Positions 38,691-46,757 of a DNA stretch of 64,000 nucleotides are shown in pieces. Under the pieces are notes generated by a model. It saw nothing but the letters and a program-made list of their open reading frames with translations, had not been told where the DNA came from and did no database searches. The translations under genes and the position numbers were made by a program. The first letter of the stretch is position 1; each line of letters starts with the position of its first letter. The stretch comes from Flavobacterium zhairuonense (GTDB taxonomy: Bacteria > Bacteroidota > Bacteroidia > Flavobacteriales > Flavobacteriaceae), in NCBI RefSeq assembly GCF_004352915.1, contig NZ_SJSY01000065.1, forward strand, positions 62,001 through 126,000, in the 5' to 3' direction.

Positions 38691-39452
38691 ATGTTCGGAA
38701 TTTGCAATCTTGCCATAGTACCTGTTCGAGCTGAACCAAGCGACAGAAGCGAAATCACTACACAGCTTTTATTTGGAGAACATATCGAAATTTTAGAACG
38801 CCATAATCAGTGGGCTAAAATAAGAATTCAATTTGACGACTACGAAGGCTGGGTCGATTCAAAACAATATCAGGTAATTTCAAAAGAGCAATTTGACCAA
38901 TTAAGCAAAGAAGCCATAATCCTGAATGCCGATTTAATTGATTATATCACGGCACCAAATAATCTATTGCTTCCTATTCCGCTTGGAGCTTCATTATCAT
39001 TTTTAAATAATAACGAAATCAATATTTCAAATTTTGATTTCGAAGGCACCAAAACGAGCGGTATAAAACCAAAAAGCGCCTTAATAAGCACTGCTTTTAT
39101 GTATTTGAACGCGCCTTATCTTTGGGGAGGAAAAACACCTTTCGGTATTGATTGTTCTGGCTTTACGCAAATGGTTTATAAATTAAACGGCTATAAAATT
39201 CACCGCGATGCTTCGCAACAAGCGTTAGAAGGAGAATCTTTGAGTTTCATTGAAGAATGCGAACCAGGCGATTTAGCTTTTTTTGATAATGATGAAGGAA
39301 ACATCATCCATGTCGGAATCATTATGGAAAATAATTACATCATTCACGCAAGCGGAAAAGTTCGTATTGATCGTTTAGACCATACCGGAATTTATAATCC
39401 TGAAACAAACAAACACACACATAAATTGCGTGTGATCAAAAAGATTATTTAA
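38691..39452 (+). CDS. C40 family (NlpC/P60) peptidoglycan endopeptidase with SH3 domain
   Basis: 253 residues with no signal peptide. An SH3b-type domain fills about 3-62 (IVPVRAEPSDRSEITTQLLFGE...GWVDSKQY) and the NlpC/P60 domain about 130-250. Catalytic Cys155 in GIDCSGFTQMVYKL, His207 in NIIHVGIIME; His219 is a further candidate in the active site. The lack of a visible signal implies non-classical export or a cytosolic recycling role, a common feature of flavobacterial members. A hairpin separates it from the thiolase gene. Confidence 0.9.
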   Translation: MFGICNLAIVPVRAEPSDRSEITTQLLFGEHIEILERHNQWAKIRIQFDDYEGWVDSKQYQVISKEQFDQLSKEAIILNADLIDYITAPNNLLLPIPLGASLSFLNNNEINISNFDFEGTKTSGIKPKSALISTAFMYLNAPYLWGGKTPFGIDCSGFTQMVYKLNGYKIHRDASQQALEGESLSFIEECEPGDLAFFDNDEGNIIHVGIIMENNYIIHASGKVRIDRLDHTGIYNPETNKHTHKLRVIKKII

Positions 39453-39558
39453 ACACGAATTACACAAATTATCACAAATAAAATCCTTTTAATCTGTGTA
39501 TCCCGACATCTATCGGGAGTGGCTAAAAAAAATTCGTGCAAATTTGTACAATCCGTGT
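39453..39558. repeat. Family C inverted repeat, copy C1
   Basis: Left arm AACACGAATTACACAAATT (from about 39451) and right arm AATTTGTACAATCCGTGTTT (to about 39560) are complementary over about 25 positions. A GC-rich hairpin ATCCCGA...TCGGGA (39499-39522) is nested inside. Related to C2 at 44386-44460. It separates the C40 and AraC genes. Confidence 0.7.
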
Positions 39559-40404
39559 TTATGCACTAACACGAATCGTTTTTCTAAACTCAGAAGGACT
39601 ATTTCCCTTTTGTTTTTTGAAGAACTTATTAAAGTGGCTTTCATCTGTAAAACCAAATTCATAAGCAATTTCATTGATACGTTTATCACTGAATTGCAAA
39701 CGATGCTCAATCAGTTTCGTTTTATAATTGCTGATATATTGTTGCATCGTTTCATCAGCATGCTTTTTAAAATAGCGTCCTAAATACGTATTCGAAATTC
39801 CGAAATAATCACTAATGGATTCTGCTTTTATTTTCTCTGGATAATAAATATTCGTTTGAATATATTGCAGGATATCCATTGCTTTAGCTTCAGTTCCCAC
39901 ATTTACCTGTTCCGGCAAATATTTAGCAATATTTCTGGCAACTATAATAATAAGTGTATTTACCAATTGCTGAATCAATTCCTGATTGTAAACATCTTTA
40001 TCCTGATGTTCACGACAAATCGCTTCCACCATCACTTTCACCAAACATTTATCGGCGTCGTTTTTTAAAATACAGCCCGGTTGATGATTCGCATTCTGCA
40101 AAATATATTCTAAACGCTGAATATTTTCATTTTGCAAACTCGAATTCTTCAAATAAATATCATTAAATCTTAAAAAGAAAAACTTCGTTTTAGTCTCAAT
40201 CGTAAAATTGTGACAATCCTCAGGAGTTAACAAAAACATATGTCCGGCATCATATTCAAAAATATTTTTGTTGATGCATTGTGTTCCTGTTCCATTTAAA
40301 ATATAAACCAGTTCAAAGAAATTATGACGATCTCCAACATCTGGATATTCATCTAATGTTTCAAAAGAAACGGTAAACGGTTCGTATAAATTTTCTTTTT
40401 TCAT
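39559..40404 (-). CDS. AraC family transcriptional regulator
   Basis: 281 residues from ATG at 40402-40404 (MKKENLYEPFTVSFETLDEY). N-terminal cupin-like ligand domain (HNFFELVYILNGTGTQCINKNIF...HMFLLTPEDCHNF), then two helix-turn-helix units at the C-terminus (ESISDYFGISNTYLGRYFKKH and RINEIAYEFGFTDESHFNKFFKKQKG). It is divergent from the aldo-keto reductase, with 119 bp between, and probably controls it and perhaps the redox genes beyond. The inducer is unknown. Confidence 0.92.
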   Translation of the reverse strand: MKKENLYEPFTVSFETLDEYPDVGDRHNFFELVYILNGTGTQCINKNIFEYDAGHMFLLTPEDCHNFTIETKTKFFFLRFNDIYLKNSSLQNENIQRLEYILQNANHQPGCILKNDADKCLVKVMVEAICREHQDKDVYNQELIQQLVNTLIIIVARNIAKYLPEQVNVGTEAKAMDILQYIQTNIYYPEKIKAESISDYFGISNTYLGRYFKKHADETMQQYISNYKTKLIEHRLQFSDKRINEIAYEFGFTDESHFNKFFKKQKGNSPSEFRKTIRVSA

Positions 40405-40460
40405 GACTCCTAAATTATTTGAAGTTGCAAATTTACATAAAAAAGACAAATATATACAAG

Positions 40461-40489
40461 TTTACACTCTTAAAAATGGTATAATTTTG
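40461..40489 (+). promoter_or_regulatory. Promoter of the aldo/keto reductase gene
   Basis: TAATTTTG at 40482-40489 is a perfect -7 box (TAnnTTTG). TTT at 40461-40463 is a near match to the -33 TTG, with 18 bp spacing. The start codon is 34 bp downstream. Confidence 0.55.
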
Positions 40490-40523
40490 CCAAGTAAAAT
40501 TTAAGCTTTAAAAATACAACATT

Positions 40524-41510
40524 ATGGAATATAGAAAATTAGGCAATTCAGAACTTCAATTATCAGCTATAACTTATGGTGCTTTTGCTATTGGAGGAAA
40601 TATGTGGGGCGGCAATGAAAAAGCAGATTCAATCGCTTCAGTTCACGCATCAATTGACCACGGTGTTACTACAATCGATACCGCTCCTTTTTATGGTTTC
40701 GGTCTAAGCGAAGAAATGATTGGTGAAGCAATTAAGGGCCAAGATCGTTCAAAAATTCAATTACTTACTAAATTTGGTTTGGTTTGGGATGGCAGCAACA
40801 ACGGAAAAGGCGATTTCTTTTTCGACGCTGACGACAATGGGAAAAAAGTTCCGATTTACAAATATTCATCAAAAGCAAACGTAATTAAAGAAGTTGAAGA
40901 AAGCTTAAAACGCCTTCAAACCGATTATATCGATTTATTGCAAATTCACTGGCCAGACAGCACAACACCAATTTCTGAAACTATGGAAGCTGTTGAAACT
41001 TTAATCCAACAAGGAAAAATTAGAGCTTTTGGAGTTAGCAATTACAGCATTCCTCAAATTCAGGAAGCGCAAAAAACAGTTCAAATCGCTTCAAATCAGG
41101 TTGCGTACAGTATGTTGAACCGTAAAATTGAAGAAGAACTAATTCCTTTCACTGTTACAGAAAACATCGGAATTATTGCTTACAGTCCGATGGAAAGAGG
41201 TTTGTTAACCGGAAAATATTTTACAGACAGTAAACTAAAAGAAAACGATCACAGAAATGGTTATTTCGGGCAATTTGATCTTCAAAGAGTAAAAACTTTG
41301 ATCGAAGAATTAAGTTCTTTAGCAAACGCAAAACACATTTCGATTTCGCAATTAGTGCTTCGCTGGACAACATTACAAAAAGGAATTTCAATAGTTTTAG
41401 CAGGCGCAAGAAATGCAGAACAAGCTATTTTAAACGCTAAAGCAATGGATTTTGATTTATCAGCTTCAGAATTGGAATTTATCAATCAAGCAATTTCAAA
41501 AATAAAATAA
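40524..41510 (+). CDS. Aldo/keto reductase
   Basis: 328 residues, NADPH-dependent reductase of aldehydes and ketones. Catalytic tetrad visible: Asp and Tyr in TIDTAPFYGFGLSEE, Lys in LLTKFGL, His in LLQIHWPD. Cofactor region FGVSNYS and GARNAEQAILNAKAM. First gene downstream of a divergent AraC regulator. An intergenic block with repeats separates it from mdaB. Confidence 0.95.
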   Translation: MEYRKLGNSELQLSAITYGAFAIGGNMWGGNEKADSIASVHASIDHGVTTIDTAPFYGFGLSEEMIGEAIKGQDRSKIQLLTKFGLVWDGSNNGKGDFFFDADDNGKKVPIYKYSSKANVIKEVEESLKRLQTDYIDLLQIHWPDSTTPISETMEAVETLIQQGKIRAFGVSNYSIPQIQEAQKTVQIASNQVAYSMLNRKIEEELIPFTVTENIGIIAYSPMERGLLTGKYFTDSKLKENDHRNGYFGQFDLQRVKTLIEELSSLANAKHISISQLVLRWTTLQKGISIVLAGARNAEQAILNAKAMDFDLSASELEFINQAISKIK

Positions 41511-41518
41511 TACTTCTT

Positions 41519-41773
41519 AACACATAGAAACATAGTCTTTAGTTGTGATCAAAGGCGTTTCACTCGCATTAATAAAACATAGCCAACATAATTTGTCATT
41601 TCGACTGAAAGGAGAAATCACACTAGAAACTCCACAATGCATATCGCCAATCTTTGTCGAATCCCGAGTGTGATTTCTCGTTCCTCGAAATGACAAACAT
41701 GAGAACTATGTGCTAGAAACTAGTTTCTTTCAATTCCCTTTTCAAGAAAGAAAATTCTATGTTTCTATGTGTT
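41519..41773. repeat. Family B inverted repeat, copy B1 (255 bp, with A2 nested inside)
   Basis: Terminal arms AACACATAGAAACATAG (41519-41535) and the exact complement (41757-41773). Without the A2 insertion the remainder (about 149 bp) aligns with B3 at 57489-57626 (reverse orientation) through AAGGCGTTTC, AACATAG and AACTAGTTTCTTTCA-like segments. No ORF. Confidence 0.85.
41592..41697 (+). repeat. Family A inverted-repeat element, copy A2 (106 bp)
   Basis: Arms TTTGTCATTTCGA and TCGAAATGACAAA flank a core with ATATCGCCAATCTTTGT. The element sits within the B1 repeat. Ends, core and size match A1 and A3. Confidence 0.9.
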
Positions 41774-41807
41774 TAAAAAATCTCAAAAAACAATTAAATG
41801 ATTAGAA

Positions 41808-41925
41808 TTTGGGCGTGTTTCGTCGCGGCGAACCGGGCTATCCGCTAAATTCCCGATTAACAAAAACTACGGCTAAATAGCCTTGTTTTTCTAAATCGGG
41901 AGATACCGCCTCTATCCCTCACACA
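41808..41925 (+). other. Structured GC-rich intergenic element with nested hairpins
   Basis: Starts TTTGGGCGTG, then hairpin TTCGTCGCGGCGAA, CGGGCTATCCGC, a long hairpin CCCGATT...AATCGGG with inner CGGCTAAATAGCC, and ends CCGCCTCTATCCCTCAC. The G+C content is clearly above the surroundings. It lies before mdaB. I recall similar GGGCTATCCGC...TATCCCT blocks scattered through flavobacterial genomes, but this is unverified. Confidence 0.5.
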
Positions 41926-41953
41926 TCCGTTTTCAAAAGAAAAAATAATTAAA

Positions 41954-42559
41954 ATGAAAAAAATATTTATAATTAACGGCGGGCAAAAATTTGCTCATTC
42001 AGGTGGAAAATTCAATCAAACCGTTCAGGACTGGACGGTTGAATTTCTTTCAAAAAATACAAATTACGAAATCAAAACAACGCATATCGAAAACAAAATC
42101 GATCTTCAGGAAGAAGTTGAAAAATTCGTTTGGGCAGATTTAATCATTTACCATACACCAGTTTGGTGGTTTCAGTTGCCAAACCTTTTTAAAAAATACA
42201 TTGACGATGTTTTTACGCAAGGACACAACAACGGAATCTACAAAAGCGATGGAAGAAGCCGAGTAAATCCAGATATCAACTACGGAACTGGCGGACTTTT
42301 ACACGGTAGAAAATATATGCTTACAACAAGCTGGAACGCACCCGCAACCGCTTTTACGCTTCCAGGAGAATTCTTCGAAGAAACTTCTGTTGATGATGGC
42401 GCAATGTTCGGTTTCCATAAAATGAACAAATTCACAGGAATGGAAAAACTAGACGGATTTCATTTTCATGATGTCGAAAAAGGCGCAACACCAGAAAATA
42501 TTATTACCTTTAAAGAACAGTATACCAAACATTTAGAAGAAACCTTTAAAACTTTATAA
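41954..42559 (+). CDS. mdaB: NAD(P)H-dependent quinone oxidoreductase, MdaB family
   Basis: Flavodoxin-fold FAD/FMN enzyme of 201 residues that reduces quinones by two electrons. Motifs: IFIINGGQKFAHSGGKFNQT (phosphate loop), ADLIIYHTPVWWFQLPNLFKKYIDDVF and LTTSWNAPATAFTLPGEFF. It is followed after 2 bp by a YgiN-like monooxygenase gene, the same pairing seen in E. coli (mdaB-ygiN), where the two make a quinone redox cycle. Confidence 0.93.
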   Translation: MKKIFIINGGQKFAHSGGKFNQTVQDWTVEFLSKNTNYEIKTTHIENKIDLQEEVEKFVWADLIIYHTPVWWFQLPNLFKKYIDDVFTQGHNNGIYKSDGRSRVNPDINYGTGGLLHGRKYMLTTSWNAPATAFTLPGEFFEETSVDDGAMFGFHKMNKFTGMEKLDGFHFHDVEKGATPENIITFKEQYTKHLEETFKTL

Positions 42560-42561
42560 TC

Positions 42562-42840
42562 ATGATATCTATCACTGCCATCATTAAAAGTAAAAAAGAG
42601 AACATTCAACAACTTCAAAGTTTATTGAATAATCTGGTAACCGAAACAAGAAAAGAAGCTGCTTGTATACGCTATGATCTTCATCATTCTGAAAACGTTT
42701 TTATAATCTGGGAAGAATGGAAAGATCAACCCGGTTTAGACCTTCATAACAATCAATCACATTTACAAGATTTTATCAGCAAAAGTGAAAATCTTATTTC
42801 AGCACCAATTCAGGTCTACAAAACAGCACAAATTTTATAA
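42562..42840 (+). CDS. Putative quinol monooxygenase (ABM domain, YgiN-like)
   Basis: 92-residue dimeric alpha+beta barrel protein. Pattern ISITAIIKSKKENIQQLQSLL, RKEAACIRYDLHHS and FIIWEEWKDQ matches ABM monooxygenases. E. coli YgiN oxidises menadiol made by MdaB; the same role is likely since the genes are 2 bp apart. The MDR gene follows 8 bp downstream. Confidence 0.88.
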   Translation: MISITAIIKSKKENIQQLQSLLNNLVTETRKEAACIRYDLHHSENVFIIWEEWKDQPGLDLHNNQSHLQDFISKSENLISAPIQVYKTAQIL

Positions 42841-42848
42841 TTAATCAA

Positions 42849-43826
42849 ATGAAAGCATTATTTACAAATACATACGAATCAGATTTTGTAACGGCAGAAA
42901 CTGAAAAACCATCTCCTAAAAAAGGAGAAATCTTGGTTAAAATACATGCAAGCGGCGTTAACCCAATTGATAACAAAATCCGACTTGGACTTTCGCCTTA
43001 TGCATCACCAGTTCTACCAGCAATATTAGGCACTGATCTTGCCGGTATAATCGAAGAAATTGGCGAAGGCGTTACTGATTTTAAAGTTGGTGACGAAGTG
43101 TACGGACTTGCCGGAGGTGTTTTAGGTCTTCAGGGAACTTTAGCAGAATATACCGCTGTCGATGCAGATTTACTCGCCATAAAACCAAAAAACTTAACCA
43201 TGAAGGAAGCAGCGGGAGTTCCGTTGGTATTGCTTACTGCCTGGGAGGGTTTAATTGACAGAGCAAAAGTTCAAAAAGGAGACAAAGTTTTGGTTCATGC
43301 AGGCGCAGGCGGCGTTGGGCACATGGTAGTGCAACTTGCCAAAATTTTTGGTGCCGATGTATACGCAACAGTTTCCTCTCAAAAAGCAGAAATTGTAAAA
43401 TCGTATGATGCAACTCCAATTGATAAAAACACAACAGTTGATGATTATGTTAATCAATACACAAGCGGAAAAGGATTTGATATTATTTACGATACTATTG
43501 GCGGTCAAGCATTCGATAATTCTTTAAAAGCCATTCGCCATTACGGACAAATCAGCAGTTGTTATGCTTTTGGAACTCATACTTTAGCAACAAGTTCGCT
43601 TCGTAATGCGAGTATTCATGGTGTTTTTGTTTTACGCCCAATGATTGGCAACGAAGGAAGAAAACATCATGGTGATATTTTAAAAGAAACAACAAAATTT
43701 ATTGAAGAAGGAAAGCTAAAACCATTAATTGACCCTAGAACATTTACTTTAAACAATGCTATGGAAGCCCATAAAGCAGTAAGTGATGGTTCAGCAATTG
43801 GAAAAATTGTAGTCGATATTATTTAA
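42849..43826 (+). CDS. NADP-dependent zinc-type alcohol dehydrogenase-like (quinone oxidoreductase, MDR) protein
   Basis: 325 residues, zinc-free medium-chain reductase. GroES-like N-terminus (KIHASGVNPIDNKIRLGL), PAILGTDLAGIIEEIGEG, then the NADP-binding Rossmann motif VLVHAGAGGVGHMVVQLAKIFGA and YDTIGGQAFDNSL. Catalytic zinc ligands of true alcohol dehydrogenases are absent. Third gene in an operon-like run with mdaB and the YgiN-like gene, which supports a quinone or enone substrate. Confidence 0.93.
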   Translation: MKALFTNTYESDFVTAETEKPSPKKGEILVKIHASGVNPIDNKIRLGLSPYASPVLPAILGTDLAGIIEEIGEGVTDFKVGDEVYGLAGGVLGLQGTLAEYTAVDADLLAIKPKNLTMKEAAGVPLVLLTAWEGLIDRAKVQKGDKVLVHAGAGGVGHMVVQLAKIFGADVYATVSSQKAEIVKSYDATPIDKNTTVDDYVNQYTSGKGFDIIYDTIGGQAFDNSLKAIRHYGQISSCYAFGTHTLATSSLRNASIHGVFVLRPMIGNEGRKHHGDILKETTKFIEEGKLKPLIDPRTFTLNNAMEAHKAVSDGSAIGKIVVDII

Positions 43827-43882
43827 TTTTTTGAATATACAATCTAAAAAAGGTAAATTGCTGTCTCTTTAATAGTCTAAAT

Positions 43883-44344
43883 ATGAGCAGTTATCATCTA
43901 GCAGAAATTAATATCGCCAAAATGAAAGGCGTCGACATTAACGACCCAATCATGAAAGAATTTGTAGACAATTTAGATTTAGTAAATACTTTAGCTGAAA
44001 ACAGTGACGGTTTTGTCTGGCGTTTAAAAGACGATAGCTACAACGCCACAAACTTAAACCCATACAATGACGAGCAGATTATTGTAAATGTTTCGGTTTG
44101 GGAAAATATTGAAACTCTCGAACATTATATGTACAAAACGTTTCACAGCGAATTTTTAAGACGCCGAAAAGAGTGGTTTCAGAAATTCGGAAAAGCCCAC
44201 ACAGCAATGTGGTGGATTCCAAAAGGACATATTCCAACGCTTGATGAAGCTGTTGAAAAATTAGATTATCTTCAGCAAAATGGACCATCAGAATTAGTTT
44301 TTGACTTAAGAACTAAATTCCCGGCTCCTAAACAAATCGCATAA
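43883..44344 (+). CDS. DUF3291 domain-containing protein
   Basis: 153 residues. HLAEINIAKMKGVDINDP, NSDGFVWRLKDDS, VSVWENIETLEHYMYKTFH and AMWWIPKGHIPTLDEAVEKLDYL are typical. The fold is related to ABM dimeric ferredoxin-like domains, so it may be another small monooxygenase or a binding protein. It is 56 bp after the MDR gene and probably in the same unit. Confidence 0.9.
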   Translation: MSSYHLAEINIAKMKGVDINDPIMKEFVDNLDLVNTLAENSDGFVWRLKDDSYNATNLNPYNDEQIIVNVSVWENIETLEHYMYKTFHSEFLRRRKEWFQKFGKAHTAMWWIPKGHIPTLDEAVEKLDYLQQNGPSELVFDLRTKFPAPKQIA

Positions 44345-44385
44345 TTATTTGTTTGCCACGACCCGAGCGATAGCGAACTGGCGAA

Positions 44386-44460
44386 GCAATTACACTAATT
44401 TTCACAAATTTTTATACGCTGATAAAAAATTAATTCGTGTAAATTAGTGTAATTCGTTGC
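44386..44460. repeat. Family C inverted repeat, copy C2
   Basis: GCAATTACACTAATTTTCAC on the left (from 44386) faces TAAATTAGTGTAATTCGTTGC on the right (to 44460). A GC-rich flank with CCCGAGCGATAGCGAACTGG precedes it. Lies between convergent genes. Confidence 0.7.
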
Positions 44461-44471
44461 TATAAAAAAAC

Positions 44472-45179
44472 TTATTTAATTCCTCCAAAAGCGCCAAAAC
44501 ACATATTTTTATGCAAAATTTCGACTTTTGAGAAACCAACTTTTTTCATCAAATCCAATTGATAATTCATCGATCTTGGAGAATCTTCTTTTTCGATATA
44601 ATCCAAAACTTTCTGACGGTACTCCGCCCCTCCTATTCCTTCCAAATACTCGCCATAACGCTGCCAAGTATATTCGTTCAATAATTCTGTGTCCTGCGTT
44701 ATTAAATCAGAAATCATCAAACAGCCACCAGGCTTCAACAATTTAAATAATTTTGTAAAAGTCGTTTCCCAATCGTTATCATCACGCAAATGATGCAAAA
44801 CTGCACCTGCCAAAATAATATCAAAACTACTTTCTTCTAAATCTATTTCTCGAATATCACCTTGTTTGATTTCAACTTTTCCGTTTGTTTCCGCTGAAAC
44901 TCTTTCAAAAGCACGATTCAACATTGGCAAACTCAAATCGACCAAAGTGCAATTCAAGTTTGGCACTTTAGATAGCATTTTTAAAGTATAATTACCAGCT
45001 CCGCAACCCACATCCAAAATAGTTGCAGCATTTGGAACAATGCGTTTTGAAGCTTCCGTTATTAATTCTAAAGAAATAGTAGCGTCAATTGTTGCTACTT
45101 GTCCTGTCTCTAAATTTGAAAATCGTTCGACATCATTGTCAAATCGTTCTTTGATTTCTTCAATAGTTGATTTTTTCAT
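44472..45179 (-). CDS. Class I SAM-dependent methyltransferase
   Basis: 235 residues from ATG at 45177-45179. SAM motif I ILDVGCGAGNYTLKML, motif II area CTLVDLSLPMLNRAFERV, and AGAVLHHLRDDNDWETTFTKLFKLLKPGGCLMISD. This resembles UbiE-like or small-molecule methyltransferases. Substrate unknown. Divergent from the LysR gene. Confidence 0.88.
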   Translation of the reverse strand: MKKSTIEEIKERFDNDVERFSNLETGQVATIDATISLELITEASKRIVPNAATILDVGCGAGNYTLKMLSKVPNLNCTLVDLSLPMLNRAFERVSAETNGKVEIKQGDIREIDLEESSFDIILAGAVLHHLRDDNDWETTFTKLFKLLKPGGCLMISDLITQDTELLNEYTWQRYGEYLEGIGGAEYRQKVLDYIEKEDSPRSMNYQLDLMKKVGFSKVEILHKNMCFGAFGGIK

Positions 45180-45471
45180 GGTCTTTGTTTTTTTTAATCT
45201 CTCGCAGATCAAGCAGATTGAGCTAATCTTTTTGCTATTATATGATTGGGATATTATTATGATTAAGATGATCTATCTAAATTAATAATCTGCTCTATCT
45301 GCTAGAGACTTATTTTCTTTTAAAATTTATAAGCTTTTTGTTAAGAGTTATTCGTTACAGCTTTCACTTTTAACGTTTCACATCTAACATTTAACTTAAA
45401 ACCAAAACTACCTCTTTCATAAATACTTTAAAAATACTATTTTTATCAATTAACAATACTTTAAAAGTATA

Positions 45472-46359
45472 ATGGAATTACGTCATCTAAAATATTTTTT
45501 GGCTGTAGCCGAAGAACTGAACTTTACAAAAGCTTCTGAAAAACTCTTTATTTCTCAACCTCCATTAAGCCGGCAAATTGCAGAACTGGAAGAAGAACTT
45601 CAAGCAAAACTTTTTATCAGAAATAATAAAAAAGTAGAACTAACTGAAGCAGGTAAATATTTTAAAGAAGAAGTTACAGCGATTTTTCAGAATCTAGAAC
45701 GCATTTCTGTGAAAACAAAAAAGATTGCAGAAAATGTCTCTGGAGAATTTAGGATCGCTTATATCAGTTCGATATATTCTGCTGTGATTTCAGATTTAAT
45801 CAAACATCTAAAGGCACTATTTCCGTATGTAAATTTCAAACTTTTTGAAATTTCAACAACCAAACAAATTGATGCTTTAGAGCAAGGAAAAATCGAAATG
45901 GGAATTATTCGATCGCCTATTCATTCACCCAAAATAAAATCGCATTTATGGTTTAAAGATGGTTTTTCATTGGTTTACAATAAAAAATTCATTCAGATTA
46001 AAACTGAAAATGAAATTATAAAACTGAAAGACGAAACGTTTGTATTCTTCAATAAAGATTACGCACCGCATTATCATGAAGTTTTATTGGAATTGTGTGC
46101 CTTTTATAATTTTACACCACAGATCGTACACGAAGCAAATAACATCAACTCAATTGTGCAATTAGTCAAAAACGGATTGGGAATTTCGATTGTTCCTTCA
46201 AACATTGCGAAAAATAATCAAGATTCTGAAATTGGTTTTATTGAATTGAAAAAGGTTAATCTATATACAAATGTCTCGTTAATTACATCAAAAGAGGATC
46301 ATTCTGAGATTACTCGATCTGCAGTTGAGTTTTTGTTGAATAAAAATGGTTCACGCTAA
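45472..46359 (+). CDS. LysR family transcriptional regulator
   Basis: 295 residues. Winged HTH in 1-60 (MELRHLKYFLAVAEELNFTKASEKLFISQPPLSRQ is the start of it), then a LysR substrate-binding domain (about 90-290) with the two-lobe pattern. Divergent from the methyltransferase gene with 292 bp between, so that gene is a candidate target. Effector unknown. Confidence 0.93.
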   Translation: MELRHLKYFLAVAEELNFTKASEKLFISQPPLSRQIAELEEELQAKLFIRNNKKVELTEAGKYFKEEVTAIFQNLERISVKTKKIAENVSGEFRIAYISSIYSAVISDLIKHLKALFPYVNFKLFEISTTKQIDALEQGKIEMGIIRSPIHSPKIKSHLWFKDGFSLVYNKKFIQIKTENEIIKLKDETFVFFNKDYAPHYHEVLLELCAFYNFTPQIVHEANNINSIVQLVKNGLGISIVPSNIAKNNQDSEIGFIELKKVNLYTNVSLITSKEDHSEITRSAVEFLLNKNGSR

Positions 46360-46372
46360 GTTTTGTGGTGAA

Positions 46373-46615
46373 ATTAATCTCGCAAAGACGCAGAGGCGCA
46401 AAGTTTTTTTTAGCCACAGATTAAAGGATTAAAAGGATTTATTGAATTGCCTCCAGCTTTAGCTGGAGGTATAAAAGTTGAATTAGAAAAGGCTTTAGCC
46501 AAATCCGTAGCTGTTTGGTTAAAGTCTTTTGAACTTAATTATTGTTCCATCCAGTTAAAGCTGGACGTAACTTATAAATAAAACTTTGCGCCTCTGCGTC
46601 TTTGCGAGATTAAAT
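46373..46615. repeat. Family D inverted repeat (about 243 bp) with nested hairpins
   Basis: Terminal arms of about 33 bp, TTAATCTCGCAAAGACGCAG onward and its complement at 46580-46615. Inside, CCTCCAGC/GCTGGAGG (46449-46470), GGCTTTAGCC and a TCCAGTTAAAGCTGGA hairpin (46551-46566) form further stems. The segment with those hairpins looks like a separate element inserted in D. No ORF. It fills most of the gap between LysR and DUF2130 genes. Confidence 0.75.
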
Positions 46616-46757
46616 CATAAAAAAAATTTTGCGTCTTAGCGCCCTCGTGGCCATAACAAAAATTCGTTACAAATTAGTACAGAAATCCACATCATAAAAA
46701 GAGAACTTTTAAATATCTTAGCAAATTCAAATTCTACAATAAAAATTTCAATATAAA

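Noticed and set aside
41519-41953. CRISPR array
   Set aside because: Repeats here are inverted and differ in length; there are no regular direct repeats with spacers and no cas genes.
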